DNA of 64,000 nucleotides from Kitagawia praeruptora (GCA_037693485.1 CM075349.1:72829001-72893000); one strand, 5' to 3'. Shown: positions 20,404 to 33,059, numbered from the stretch's first letter. Program-made: numbers and translations. Notes: a model not told the origin generated them from the sequence alone.

Positions 20404-22597
20404 AATTTAATGATCCATCTTGGTATTTTTTGTAATTATGACGAGTCGATTGTACAATTTATAATACAAAATTTCTCCTACTATTAGTTCATTACCCATC
20501 ATATAGTAGAGAAATTTTATAGTTTAATACTATCTAAAATGATAACCTTTTTTTAAAAAAATCTTGTCCCAAATTGGAACTAGTATTAAAATTTAATAAA
20601 TTCTTTATCATGATAATTAATACTTTTTCAAAAAATTGTAGTTTTGAATATCGATCCTAACTTCGCATAAAGTGATATCTTTGGTTAAATACACATTTTC
20701 ATATATACTTTACGAGTATAAAAATTATTTTTTTATGCTAATTTAGGATAAATATTTTTATCTAATGACTTTTAAATTATATATACTCATATTAATTGTC
20801 TCTAATTGATCGGTGTTAAGTTCTTATTTTAGAAAATATTCATAGAGAGAAATAATGTTAATGAATTTATAAGTAAATTTTTGACCTAAAAGTGTTAATG
20901 AAGTACATAATTTTAGTATATATTCCACAATTCGATGAAATTATGTACATTGTATATATTGGTGTGTAAAAAATATTATTTAATTATTTTAAACTTAAAA
21001 AAGTATAAATTTTATGTCACCTATCTAAAGTGGTATTCTTTCGAGTATGAACAATATCATTTTAGAGGAATTTCTAGCGTACCTCTTTTAATTTGGAACA
21101 AAAATGAGTTACATTTAAAGTTATATGTGATTAGTGCATGTCTTTAATAATTGTGTATGTTTTCGTAGTAGATTGTCGATGAAAGTGCTACACATCCGCA
21201 AATGTGTATTAAATATATTCTCGAATAACATGTATTGTATTTTTATTTGTAAAATTTATATTTATGCATGAGCAGTTTATTTCATTTGTAAGATAATATC
21301 ATATCTCATCATTGGAAAATCGCATTTTGACAAAGTTTTGGAAATTATAGCATTTCTCATTAATTATTACAAGGGAAAATGTTTTCCTTATTAATCAAAT
21401 TTTACAAAAGTTCTTGACAAGACTGATTACATATTTCTTGTTGTAGAAAAATTGGTGAACTATTATACTTATAAGGCTAAAAAATAATAGATCTGTACAA
21501 ACAATCACTAAATTTTCCCAATTGTTTTAATAAATCTGTACTACTTCCATTTTTGCTAGTCTTGATGGATCTTCTGAATCCATGGCTAAATACCAATCCT
21601 GTATTTGATTAACTTTGAAACTTGTGAAGTATGCTACAAAATTTTTCATAATACAATGGATTATGAACATTTGGAGATGATTTGGAAAACGAATAATTTT
21701 CTTGATTTGCATGTCCAAACTCAATGTATCCAAGTCAATGAGACGGAGGAATAATGAACTAACCGTACACCCCTCCATACCTGCAAAAAAGTTGGGTTGT
21801 ACCCTATTTTTATAACTAAATTATTGTAAAGAAATTGTTGATTTAAAAAATAAGATCCATTGTTATATTTAATTAAAGGATTACATATATGACCATTGTT
21901 GCATTCCACAGTTATGCTTATGCATGTATTAATGATTGCGATATTGTTTTTTTTGCGATATTGTTTTTTTGAAAAAAAAACAATATCGCAATATCGCAAT
22001 ATCGCAATATTATTAATGATTGCGATATTGTTAAACTCCCAAAATCAAATAACAGAAGACATAATAAATGGTATAAAAACAAAAAACCTCCCCCATTAAG
22101 CATAAAGAAAAGAAATTGTCGATTCTTAATTAATACGATAGATACATACGTGTGTACTTTATACATTTACAGTTACAGGGGAAGAAGAAATCACCATTAT
22201 TGGTTTAGCTCTTGTGCAGAGATGAGATCTATGGGATATTTCATAGAAAATTATACATGTTACGTGGGGGCGATCCCACCATGCATGATTATATGTTTTT
22301 CTACTTTATGTATTCTGAAAAATTAATTCAATTTTATTGGTCACGGCTCAAGCATCATGATAATTAGGTCCATACAAATTTAATTACGTTATATATTTGT
22401 TTATCTTTTGATTTCATAGTTTGCAATTGATTCAAGTAGCTAGGTACTTGATACAGCTAGCTGCTAGCATTTGTGGAAAGTAATTAATTAGGTGCTAAAA
22501 AGTTGTGTGTTAGTAGATCCTATTCATTTAAATTCTTATGAAAATTCTATTCTAATCAGAAGTTGTTCTATATATATAATCGACATATAAGACATAT
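20404..22597. other. AT-rich spacer without supported genes
   Basis: About 2.2 kb of AT-rich DNA. Short open frames occur, but none shows a recognisable domain or a convincing start. The only structure seen is the hairpin cluster at 21929-22033. Confidence 0.5.
21929..22033. repeat. Hairpin and direct-repeat cluster of GCGATATTG
   Basis: TTGCGATATTGTTTTTTT (21953-21970) pairs with AAAAAAAAACAATATCGCAA just downstream, giving arms of about 18 bp around one base. An 8-bp CAATATCG repeat follows. A direct repeat of TTAATGATTGCGATATTG lies at both ends (about 21929 and 22013). Confidence 0.7.
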
Positions 22598-22820
22598 CAC
22601 TACAACAAAATACGGCTAATTTCGATCAATTCAAAACGGTCGAAAATAGCTATTTTCGATCGTATATGGTTGAAAATAGCTATTTTCGACCGAATAAAAG
22701 TTGGTCGATTATAGCTTGGTCGAAAATAAATAAAACGGTTGAAAATAATTAAATTCGATCAACTAAATTCGACTAACTAAATTCGACCAACTAAATTCGA
22801 TCGAATTTGGTCGAAATTAT
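22598..22820. mobile_element. One terminus of a CACTA-type (EnSpm) DNA transposon
   Basis: CACTACAACAAAA at 22598-22610 is a typical plant CACTA end. It is followed by dense subterminal repeats of TTCGACCAAC/TTCGATCAAC type and two palindromes built on GAAAATAGCTATTTTC (22641-22658 and 22672-22687), the kind of sites bound by this family's transposase. I do not find the matching inverted end (TTTTGTTGTAGTG) downstream, so the rest is lost or too diverged. No transposase sequence is visible. Confidence 0.6.
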
Positions 22821-22936
22821 AAATTTGGCAAAACATATTGAAAATTTTGAATTTTGAAAATTTCGAATTTTGGAGCCTAAAATGTACTAAATTCGACCAA
22901 ATATGGTTGAATTTAGGGAACAAAGATTTAAAAAAA

Positions 22937-22963
22937 AAAGTGCAGCAGAATCTGCTGCACTTT
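22937..22963. repeat. 27-bp near-perfect palindrome
   Basis: Thirteen-base arms around one central base. The core is GTGCAGCAGA / TCTGCTGCAC. It lies in the inner part of the CACTA-derived region. Confidence 0.7.
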
Positions 22964-23066
22964 GAATTTGAAGTTGGTTTGTGTAGCATAGGATGTGGCA
23001 TTCAGTTTGGTTACTCAAAATCATAATTTGAAGGTCAATAACATCTCCAAAACAGCTTCGATCCTC

Positions 23067-23110
23067 AAGAACACGAAGAACATGAAGAACACGAAGAACA
23101 CGAAGAACAC
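23067..23110. repeat. 9-bp minisatellite (AAGAACACG)n
   Basis: Nearly five copies of AAGAACACG with one substitution. Confidence 0.8.
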
Positions 23111-23297
23111 AACAATCAAACTTCGATTTCTATACGTTATTGAACTCAAAATTCAACATATAATATATGAAATTGACTAGAAAAACATACTCTACATGAT
23201 GGTAATATCAAAATCAGCAACCAATCACGTTTACAAAAATTCATAATTTAATAAATAAATTCGAATTTAATAAAACAAAAAAGGAAAAATTCAGAAA

Positions 23298-25472
23298 TTA
23301 TATCCACTTGGAATGCTTCGTATTGGCACGAGTGAGCTCTTTAATACTCGAGTAATTAAGTCTGAGGGGACTTAGTCCTAGTAACCTAAAGCCCTTGAGG
23401 TTTGGGATTGCTGACCTAACACTCGCTACATGGGTATGATTGTATAAGCCTTTTGGGGTCTCATTCATTGCACGGTTAAATAAGCATGCGTATGGTATAT
23501 AGTATTATGTGTCATAGTGTAGTAATAAAGCATGAATGCCTGGCTAGCTTGAATAAGGATGGAGGTGTTTCTAGGTTATGAAGTGTCTACAGTCTATTCT
23601 ATTTATAAACTTGTGATTGTCTTGGCAAAGAATATGTATGATTTTTGACCTAGTGTTGGGAGTATTTCTGATGAGCATCGCACACAAGCATGTTTCTGTC
23701 ATGTATTGTTAGAGTACGGGGACTTAGTCGAGCTCTATTTGGATTTAGTTGCATTCTTTGAGATATTTGCTTGCTAGTTGGTTTTGGTTAGTTTAAGGGG
23801 ATCATTGCATTTTCATATTAGTTGCATTCATGCATTGCATTGTTTATGCATTGTTTAGTTAGAAGGATTTTGTAGGTACATTCGCTATAGGCCCTCACGA
23901 GACCTCACTCGTCCACTAGGACTACTTAGAGGTTTAAAGGGCTTGTTTTATATGCCAAATGCAACCGTGATCACCTACAGAAGTGGTACTAGTTAGTTGT
24001 ATATAGTTATATTTGTTTATGCTTGAGGACAAACATCGGTTTAAGTTTGGGGGTGTGATAAGTGGATTTTATATCCACTTGGAATGCTTCGTATCGGCTT
24101 AAATTGATTACTTGACCTCAAGTATGTGGTGTGTTTAATGTGTTTTCATTGAGTTTTGCAGAACTAAGAGTTGGAGGTTAAATTGATTAAAATTCGGATT
24201 TTCCGGTAGGTTGCGCAGTCTACACTGTTTTGGCCATATCTGGAGTTCTCGAAGTCCGTTTTCAGCGATCTTACTGTCCACGCGAAGCCTAGAAAATTTT
24301 CTATAATTCTGAACAGGAGCTAGCCGCGCAGACTGCGCCTCTGCTGCGCAGACTGCGCCCGAACTTCCTGGAAATTGCTGAATTTTATCCTATTTCGAAT
24401 TTTAGATGTATTTTGGGACTTTTCTTGTTGGAAAAGTATTCTAGGACCTATATAAAAATATCCTACCCTTGTAATTACATATCATAGCTTAGACTTGCAA
24501 GGGAGAAAAGGAGAGAAGGATTCAACGCTCGTGACAAGCAACGGATCTCGATCTACTTGTATTCTTTTCTTAGGCGAATTCTGGATTCTAGATTTGTTTT
24601 CTTAACTCTTTGCTTTATTAATAATATTACTTATTCCATTCATATCTTGTTTAATATCATGTTTTCATCAAATCCCATGGTGACGAACGGTTCAATTATG
24701 AACTAATCGTTGTCATGGGATTCTAACGGATTTATCTATGTAGCTTAGTAGTTTGATTGCTTTAAAGATTTACGTGTGGTGAATTCTTGATATCCTTATA
24801 TGGTTGTGTTTCATGTGTTTAGATGCGTCGCGAACATCTAAATTGTTAATCTCTTGCGAAACGAGAGTGGATCTTGAGATTAAGAACTTGCCATGCTAGC
24901 ATAGGATAGGTTGATGTTTTAACATCATGATTTGTAGCGTAAATAGAGATATTATGCTGCCCTATGTGATCTTAATAGACAACTTGTTCTTCAACCGTTA
25001 TGTTTTCAAATCTTATAGAGATATAGGGTCTAAGCATAATTGGTGTCTATTCATCTTCTATCTCTTTTGTGGATATATGTTTAGTTTGGTATTCGTATAC
25101 TGAGAAGTAGCGTTTACTTGTTTCGTGTTGTCTGATCAGATATCAAAACCATCACTTGCATTGATTAAAGGCGTTAACTCTAAGCGAAGTATTTAATGAA
25201 GTTAGGATCCCATGTTTTTTCTCATATAAGTAAATCAGTTTTTAATCTCATTAGTTAAGTAATTCTTAGTTTTGTTAATTTGCTTCCTAGTTAAATTAGA
25301 TAATTAAAACCTCAAATTTGTTAATTGTCTTAGCAGTGCGTAATAACAATACATTGTTGCATAGGTACATCTACTGAATTGAAACCTAAACCAGATCTCT
25401 GTGGATCGAACGAACTTGATTTATATCTATATTACTTGTGACCACGTACACTTGCGTGATTTTGTGCTAACA
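23298..25472 (+). mobile_element. G2, deleted gypsy-type remnant
   Basis: Positions 23298-23327 match bases 16-45 of the LTR at 24054 (29 of 30). They are followed by about 726 bp of noncoding 3' internal sequence, a polypurine tract (AAGTTTGGGGG, 24043-24053) and a complete LTR. The 5' LTR body and all of gag-pol are missing, so this is a deletion product. The start TGTGATAAGTGG after AAGTTTGGGGG is a layout common to large plant gypsy elements. The lineage is not determined. Confidence 0.65.
24054..25472 (+). repeat. G2 LTR
   Basis: 1419 bp from TGTGATAAG to GTGCTAACA. It begins with an inverted repeat (AAGTGGAT..ATCCACTT) and holds a short repeat GCGCAGACTGCGCC twice at about 24325-24360. 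A TATA-like CCTATATAAAAA lies at about 24448. Confidence 0.65.
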
Positions 25473-25477
25473 TATCC

Positions 25478-25769
25478 CGAATTATAAAATCCTTGCAAAC
25501 ACCGTACTTTCGGGGGGATGTCCGTACTTTCGGCGCCTCATCAAGGTACGATCTTCGGAAAATTGACCTCCTGAGAGGAGGATATTTCTGATATGGGAAA
25601 TGACCTCCTTAGAGGAGGGTACCCGAATTATTAAATCCTTGCAAAAACCGTATTTCCGGGGGGGATGTTCGTACTTCCGGCTCCTCATCAAGGTACGAGC
25701 TCTAGGAATATGACCTCTCGTGAGGAGGGTATTCTCTGGAATGCATTTATGGAAATTCTGGTAGATTTG
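25478..25769 (+). repeat. Tandem duplication, about 146-bp unit, in the G3 3' region
   Basis: CCTTGCAAA..CCGTA..CGGGGGG at about 25490 recurs at about 25635, each copy followed by CCTCATCAAGGTACGA and GACCTC..GAGGAGG. Confidence 0.65.
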
Positions 25770-26152
25770 ACCTTCTTTGAGGAGGATATTTTCCGGAATA
25801 CATTATGGAAATTCTAGAATACGTCGTTCTTTGATGAGGGTATTTCTCGGAGTGCTTAATGGAGGATATTTCTTTGAATATTTGCTTTTCAGGATATTGC
25901 TCGAAATGCTTTGAATGACTCTTCGGGATAATGCTTGGATGATCCTCCAAGATATATTCTCTCACACCTACAAAACTTATTATTTACTTCTCGCATATTG
26001 TCTCGTTTACATCTACATGCATATTACGGGCACCTTGGTGCTCCATATTATTTTACTAATCTTCATCTTCTAGTTGTTTCAGAAATTTGGAAGATCGAAT
26101 CATGCTTAGTTCTCCAGTCCATCAAGCTGCACTGAAGAACTGGGGGGATAGT

Positions 26153-26608
26153 TGTTACGCCATATTTTCGGTTGCCTCTAATATCCTCTAAATTTTCAAA
26201 TACGAATCTAATAATAATTAACTTAATCCCCAAGTTAATTATTTTCTCTCTCTGAAACGAGGAATAATCTCCAATTAATGATAGAAAATATCTCCAAACG
26301 ATATCCTTCAAATCAGGAAGGTATCCCAACGCGAATATAATTTAAAGAGATAAATTCTACTAATTCCCAAAATACATCCCTTAACAATCATAGGGATTAA
26401 AAACCAATATTTAAAAAAATTGTGTTGACTTGATCCTTATAAAAATAAGGTACGCAGGCATCTTGGAAAAGGACCCGACACATCTAACAAGTCGAGACAC
26501 CTCTCAAGTCCAGCCCCAAACATCCAAAAACCCAAATCCCCCTATTTTCATAGTTTCGTTATTCTAGCAACCTCCGAAATTTGTTATCACCAAATTCCTC
26601 CGTTAACA
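26153..26608 (+). repeat. G3 LTR (probable)
   Basis: It runs from TGTTACGCC after a G-run to CCGTTAACA, 456 bp, with short inverted ends TGTTA/TAACA. No second copy is in the window, so the right limit is an estimate. Confidence 0.5.
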
Positions 26609-26721
26609 ATATCCAAAAATATGAAATAACAAAAGATTATTAATGCTTTAGATAATAATTTTATTGGATTACTGTTTTATATCTACGGACTTCCCTAAAT
26701 TTTAACTTAGAAAGCAATCTA

Positions 26722-26996
26722 TCTATTTATACAATAATATTATAAGCAAAACAGGGTATATTTGGTTGTCGGTTTGGTATACTTTTTTTGGTACACTTAA
26801 TAACAACCGTTAAATTTTAAGATAAATAAATGAGAACCGTTGGATGTAATGCTATAAAAATATTCCTTTTTTAATATTTGAAATACTCTTATAGATTCCA
26901 AGTTCGAATCCCACCAACAACATATCTCTATTAAACATGTATATTATTTTATAAACTACTCTCACGAGTTTTAGATTCAATTCCCGTCACAACATA
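26722..26996 (+). mobile_element. Helitron-like fragment, 5' end
   Basis: The start (TCTATTTATACAATAATATT) and the following TATAAGCAAAACAGGGTATA resemble the start of the element at 26997. A GTTCGAATCCCACCAACAAC segment is also shared with it. No 3' end is seen before 26997, so it is probably truncated by or fused to its neighbour. Confidence 0.35.
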
Positions 26997-27473
26997 TCTA
27001 TACTATATTATAATAAGCAAAAGGGGGTATAATTTGTAGTTGGTTACCCCCTATTTTTGGTTATCCCCATTTTTGGTTATCCCTCACTTATCACCATTAG
27101 ATCAGCAACTCAAATAGATCATGACCATTAGATTTAACAATACTAAAATACTAAAAGTTGTTATATGCAGAGGTCCAAGGTTCGATTCCCGCCAACAACA
27201 TATTAATTTATATTTAATACTAAAAATTATTAATTAGATTTAACAATACTAAAATACTAAAAGTTGTTATATGCAGAGGTCCATGGTTCGATTCCCGCCA
27301 ACAACATATTAATTTATATTTAATACTAAAAATTATTATATACAACTATGTAAGGTTCAAATTCTTTCAATAACATATTAAAATTAATATTTATAATATT
27401 ATATTATATTATAAATAAATTATAAAATATTAAAAGTAACATGTGCTTTAGCACGTACGGGCTATAAGCTAGT
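26997..27473 (+). mobile_element. Short nonautonomous Helitron
   Basis: It begins TCTATACTATATTATAATAA after an A and ends with CTAGT before a T, without target duplication, as Helitrons do. A hairpin GTGCTTTAGCAC (27443-27454) lies 14 bases before the CTAGT end. It is 477 bp long with no coding sequence, so replication proteins would have to come from elsewhere. It contains a 106-bp tandem duplication (27131 and 27237). Confidence 0.65.
27131..27342 (+). repeat. 106-bp tandem duplication inside the Helitron
   Basis: The two units start at 27131 and 27237, with one clear substitution in the first half. Each carries GGTTCGATTCCCGCC, which looks like a Pol III B box. Confidence 0.75.
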
Positions 27474-29032
27474 TATAATTAATTATTAAAACACTATCGT
27501 TAAAAATACTATGAGACATGTACTTATTATAATGGTTTATCATCTTCTATAATTTATTTTCCTCCTAATTAAAAAATATATATGAAAATATGGATAACAA
27601 AAAAATATATTAAAAAAACATACGTACATCACACGAGTAATAAACTATATAGTAAAAAATTACACAAAATCTGAAAAACACTTACAATATAGATTTTTTT
27701 TTATAAAAATCGAAAAAAGGTTACATGATTAGATAAATTTCACTTTTTCTATTAAATAAAAGTTAAAAAAACAAATTTTATGTAATGTATTTCTATGTAT
27801 ACGTATGTATTTAAAAAAACAATTCAAAGTAAATAATTTTAATAATATTTATATACATGAAATTTATAAAATTAAAAATTTATTTTAATAATAAATATAT
27901 ATATAACTTAAACTTTAATAATAAAATTAATACCTTATATACAATAAGAATAAAAGAGATCTTATCCAAAGCATATGATCCGTTGCATTAAAAAATTGGA
28001 TTAAAAGTCATCCGTTGGATTATAAATTATATCCTTATATATTTATTTATAATTTTCACTTTATTAATTTACTATAATACCCTTTTTTCATCAATTTGTT
28101 TTTTTTTCTTTATCATTAGAACTAAATTTAATTTAAAAATATCTTTAATTTAGTAAACAAATAAAATATGTATAAACAAATAAATCAATTACAAATAAAC
28201 AAATAAAAAAGATGTCTACAATGAATTGGAAAAAAATCCTAATACAATAATAATTACATTATTCTATCAAAAATTTATAAATACAAGGGAAAAAAAATCC
28301 TAATACAATTATAATTACATTATTCTATCAAAAATCTATATATGAACTAAAGTCGAAGGATTTATATGTTTGTCTACCTGTGAAACATTCTGCGAGGGCA
28401 CAAAGTCGGTAACATTTTAAGAAGCCATGGAAGAGAAACATACATTATTCCCATAGATTCGGAGGATGTGCACTGTTCTTTTGTTGATTATATGTGTATA
28501 TCATATTATAATCTAAAAAGGATATAATTTAGCAAAGTCGTATTAGATTTGAATTTTAAAAAGAAAATTATAATATGAAAAGGATATAATTAAAAAATGA
28601 TACAATTAAATTTTATTTATTTTATTTTATTAATATTAAAGTTTTAATTGGAAAATAATTTTGAAATTATCACTAAATTAAATATTATTTTGTTAATTTC
28701 ATGTGTGCTATAAAATTGTCAAAATCAAATTTTAATAATTCAAGATAGAGCACAAATTATATTCTATTATATAATAAGAGTAAGAGAAATAATAATAGGT
28801 ATTACCATAGGTCAGAACTATACAAGAAGAGTATTTATTGACATGCCTCCTATTCCCACCAGTAGTCCAATACAGCATGTAATATTAATGTATAATCTCT
28901 CCCTTAATTATGAGAAAATTATTACAATATTAAAGTATTTAACTCCAGCTTTAATTAATATGTTCCATGTTCGTAGATGTGACCTTCTAGGGCTCTGTGT
29001 ACGCCTAAAAGATAGGAAACTAAGAAGCTTTT
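27474..29032. other. AT-rich spacer without supported genes
   Basis: About 1.56 kb with no coding region that I can support. A 60-bp tandem duplication lies at 28228-28347 (core CCTAATACAAT). Confidence 0.5.
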
Positions 29033-29678
29033 CGTAACACCCCTAGATCCGGGGTCGGAGATCCAGGCTGTCACAATATCCTTAATTCCCATTTTAATAG
29101 ACATTACTCTCAATCTTCCTTTTAGCATGCTGTGACCCCTCAGTCAAACATAACATTTACAGATTATAGGCTCAGAGACGAAATTAAAATGTTACTAAGT
29201 TTATTACAACCATCTTGAAATAGATATTACAAACCCAAATTGTCATAATCTTAAAAGTTCAACTTAACAGGATTACCATCTAAGGCGGCATCTACAGCCA
29301 CAATACGGTTTGGTTTTCAGAAGCTTACACAAGTCATGCTTGTAAATAAACCTAACCAACCTAAGCTGTAAACCTATCCAACTTAGTCTGCTCACCTGTG
29401 ATAATGCTACTGGGTGCGGCCTCGGCACCTGCCTCGTAAATAGTCTCCTATACTGCTGACCGTTTAGCACGCTTTTGCGGGGGGTCTGACTTGTTCTTGC
29501 CATGCTTATCTGTTGTTGTGTGGTAGTATATATAAAAGAAAAGCAAGAGTGAGCAATATAGCTCAGCCATATAATTATAGTTTTCAAAGTACTTTTGTTA
29601 ACGTAAACCATATGACATATCATATACTGATATTGTATCATCATTAAACATTTTCATTCTTTAAAATATAACTAAGAA
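29033..29678 (-). repeat. G4 3' LTR, left part
   Basis: It matches 49099-49748, including the start GTAACACCCCTAGATCCGG. The first base is C where the other copy has T. It ends with the target site AAGAA where G5 entered. Confidence 0.9.
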
Positions 29679-32600
29679 TGTAATAACCCTAACTTCAGTA
29701 ATGCTACAGCGGTCACATGAATAGTGAATTTCGAGGATTTAGAGAAATGGTATATAGGTACTCTATAATGGAAATGGAAAATGAATAAACAGAAACCATA
29801 TTAGTATTGTACAATGGAAATAAGTGACTCGAAATGACGTTAGATTTCAGAAATTCCTGAAACATGGATTTTGAGGATTTTGACTTCTAAAGAACTTCTA
29901 TTGGATATTAAAGAGCATGGAACTATTGAAGGGATTATATATTGAGGAATTAGTGAATTTAGATTTAACCAAGGGATTATTAAGTTAAGAAAATACCAAT
30001 GGAATTTGGATTGTTAAATGATTTCAAAACCACTGAGATAATGAGGTACATTCGAAACGAACCACAATTAGACGAGTATGGAGATTAAGCAACCAAGATT
30101 AGTAATATAACAAGGACACATATCACATTATATTATCCAAGATTATTAGCATAATATTTAGAAAAACAAGAAAAGAGATTATGAGGTCATTAGGGTGATG
30201 TCACATGTCACTAACTTGTTTTAAGGGGTAAATTAGTAATTTAGCATGGTTTTAACCACAAATATCTCACAAGCTTCTACAAGACTCTAAGTAAACAAGT
30301 AATTAGCCAAGATAAGATCAAACAAAACACAAAAATCTCTTCCTTTCTCCTCATCACACCATTCGGCCATTTTCAAGAAAACAAGAAAAATAAAAAATCA
30401 AAACCCTAGCTCTCTTCAAGATAAAATCAAGAGAAAATTCATGGAGCTTCTTGGAGGTTAGGAAGGATCATCTACAAAGTTTCATAGCAAACCAACACCA
30501 TTTAGTAAGGTAATAAAATCTCCAAAGTTGATGGATGAATACTGATGAATAGTAGTTTCAAGGACTAACATTGTTTTTATGATTCTTTTAGTTGATTCAA
30601 GCTATTGTAAGGTTGTTTAAGGGCTAGCTAAGGATTATTAAGTGTTCTTCAAGCTTCAAAGAGGTATAACAACCCTTGCCCTTTTGTGTTTATGATGGAT
30701 ATTGTTATGTTTAGTGATTAAGTGGTATAAAGGTTATGTTTATGATGTTATAAGTGTTTGTAAGTGATTAAAGTTGATTTTGGAAGGAGTTTGGGATTGT
30801 AACCATGGCTGGTAATGAAGACCACATGGTGTAGGTGATGATTATTGTGTTTGATGATTGATTTTGGAGGAGTTTGATTTTGGAAAGTATGAAATTACAG
30901 CAGTTATGATGTCAGATTTTCGTTAGAACGAAATCTGCCCTGTTTTGTGACCCCTGCATTCGTACGGTACCTCACTGCCTAGGTTACCAATTGACCATGA
31001 AATGATAGAGCTTAGTTCATAGATCGTTTTGATATAAGGTGCGTTAAAATCTGATGAACGGTTTAGGAGAAAAGTCAGTTTTAGTGAAAGACGTTCGATA
31101 ACCGAGAAAACGTAATTGTATCAACTTTGAGGTTAGAGTTACCATAATTAGACATTTTTATAAGTCACGAAATTTTGGGATAGTATAGTAGGGTGGTCAG
31201 AGGACCCTTGGCAGTTGACCTCATATTAAAATTCGAAATTTAAAATTTATAAGAAATTTTACAGTCGAGTGTGGTCGTTAGGTGAAATGGTGACAAATAC
31301 TGAAACTTCGATTGAACTTATAAATGGTTAAGTTCTTGAACCTTTGGGGTAATAATGATACGTTAAACATACATTGAAGTGTAAAGGGTTTTGTTATACG
31401 AGAGGGTAGTGAGTAAGAGATGTGGTATTCTAATGACGGTCCTTTTGTGTTTATAGAAATTCCGGAGGAGGGACCAGCCATACTGTCAGGGTACAGGAAC
31501 CGAGGCAAGATCCTTCTATCCCTACTTTAAAAATTATTTATCTTCGGAACAATAATGATATCATGGAATATATTTATGTATATGTGATGCTTTTGTTGCT
31601 ATATTGCAAAGAATATATTATCTTGATTGTGGAAAGTTAAAGAGAAATGGATATGTTTTCTGAAATATGAATATAGAGATGATACGAATGGAGCGAATAT
31701 GCTCTAGGGTAAAAGAGATATGAAAGAGAATGGTATCAGTTGTTATCTAGGGTTATATGGTTTATAATGCTATAGTATAAACATTCTTTTTAGTGTATGT
31801 TATATATATATATATATATATTTTATAGAAATAATGTGCGAGAATGGAAGTGATATACGGAAATGGAAATGTGAAATGGTGTTGATGAATTGAATAATGA
31901 TCTTATAAAAAGGGGGATTAGCAACAAACTTGTATAAGAGGCTGTGTCAGGGCTGTGTGCGACATAGTCTAGCATTCATGATTCGGCACGAAGATGCCAA
32001 GGGAGGATGTTAGCAGGTGGCATTCCTCCAGGAGGATGTTAGCAGGTGGCCTTCCTCCAGGGATGATGTTAGCAGGTGGCCTTCATTCCTTCTACCGGTA
32101 GTAAAAATAGACGGGTACGGAGGACGACTGATCATCGTACCTCACGTATTCGGTAACAGTGGAAACCCCCACAATTATTGAATAAAGAATAAACGATAAA
32201 GTCAGAATGGTATACTGAAAAGGTAAAATGATATGAGACGATGGAATTATTGTTATAGATGAAGAGAAACTGATTTTATATTAATTTATAAAAAAATTGT
32301 TACATAAGAAGGAAATGAGAAGATGATAGTAAGAGATTTAAGTAAATATTCATATTATCCTGAAATCTTACACTGAAAGATTATATTGATTGTTATATTA
32401 TTTAAGAAGAGAAACTGATACTGTATTATTCTAGATTTCTTTCTTATAATAGTAAGTGGATGATGTATTATTAAATAAGAGTTTTATTCTTCCTTAAAGT
32501 TTATAATTTGGTTACTGCTTACATATGTATATACATGTATACTTGGTTACATTTTAAATTCTAGTTTACAATATTATCTTGCTGAGCTATTATAGCTCAC

Positions 32601-33044
32601 TCTTGCTACTTATCTATATACAGCTAGGTATGCCAATACTACGCAGAACGCCCCGCAAGAGGGTAAGGGAAAGGCGACCTTCTGAGAGCTCGTTAGCATC
32701 AATCCCCGAGGTAGATGACCAGCGCAAGGGGTTTAGTGGTCTTATGTATATTAAGTGTGCAAGTGTGTAAGGTTGTAATAAATTTGGTTGTTGAAATGCT
32801 TCTTGTAGAAGCATCACTCAACAATGTACTTAAGTATGATTCTGGGTTTGTAATAACTGTTTAACTCTAAACTTTTATTATGGTTAATGTTGTTCTCTGA
32901 GCATATGACTGGTGTGTGTGTGTGTATTACTGTGGGGTCAATTGCATAAGTATTAAAAAAAAAACAACCCAAGAGATATTGATTTTGAATGGAAGTTGGT
33001 CCGTGATGGCCCATATTCATGACCCCGGATTTGGGGCTGTCACA
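29679..33044 (+). repeat. G5 5' LTR
   Basis: It runs from TGTAATAACCC to GGGGCTGTCACA. It holds a (TA)n run at about 31800-31820 and three 29-bp repeats at 32002-32089. The small ORFs in it lack any domain. Confidence 0.93.
32002..32089 (+). repeat. Three 29-bp tandem repeats in the G5 5' LTR
   Basis: The unit core is GATGTTAGCAGGTGGC, starting at 32002, 32031 and 32060. The same array is in the 3' LTR from 38877. Confidence 0.8.
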
Positions 33045-33047
33045 GTT

Positions 33048-33059
33048 TGGTATCAGAGC
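33048..33059 (+). other. G5 primer-binding site, initiator-Met tRNA type
   Basis: TGGTATCAGAGC three bases after the LTR end, a perfect match. Confidence 0.9.

Larger units (their letters stand above)
25473..26608 (+). mobile_element. G3, 3' end of a Tat-like gypsy element
   Basis: A noncoding 3' region with GACCTCC/GAGGAGG-type repeats is followed by a polypurine tract (GAACTGGGGGGATA at about 26137-26150) and an LTR. The GTACGCAGGCATCTTGG segment after an AT-rich box resembles the post-TATA part of the G1 and G6 LTRs. Everything upstream is missing, and the remnant abuts the G2 LTR. Confidence 0.5.

Noticed and set aside
21527..21778. Minus-strand frame of 83 codons preceded by an acceptor-like TTTTTTTGCAGG
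   Set aside because: It has a vaguely leucine-rich look, but no recognisable domain, no upstream exon that I can join, and AT-rich surroundings. Not enough for a gene call.
27150..27310. tRNA gene suggested by GGTTCGATTCCCGCC
   Set aside because: No A box, anticodon arm or acceptor stem can be folded around it. It is kept only as a B-box-like motif.
27930..28060. Third Helitron-like start near TACAATAAGAATAAAAGAGA
   Set aside because: The resemblance is weak, and no hairpin with CTRRT end follows.
31278..31508. Minus-strand frame of 76 codons in the G5 LTR, repeated at 38152-38382
   Set aside because: It appears twice only because the LTR is duplicated. There is no domain or start context.
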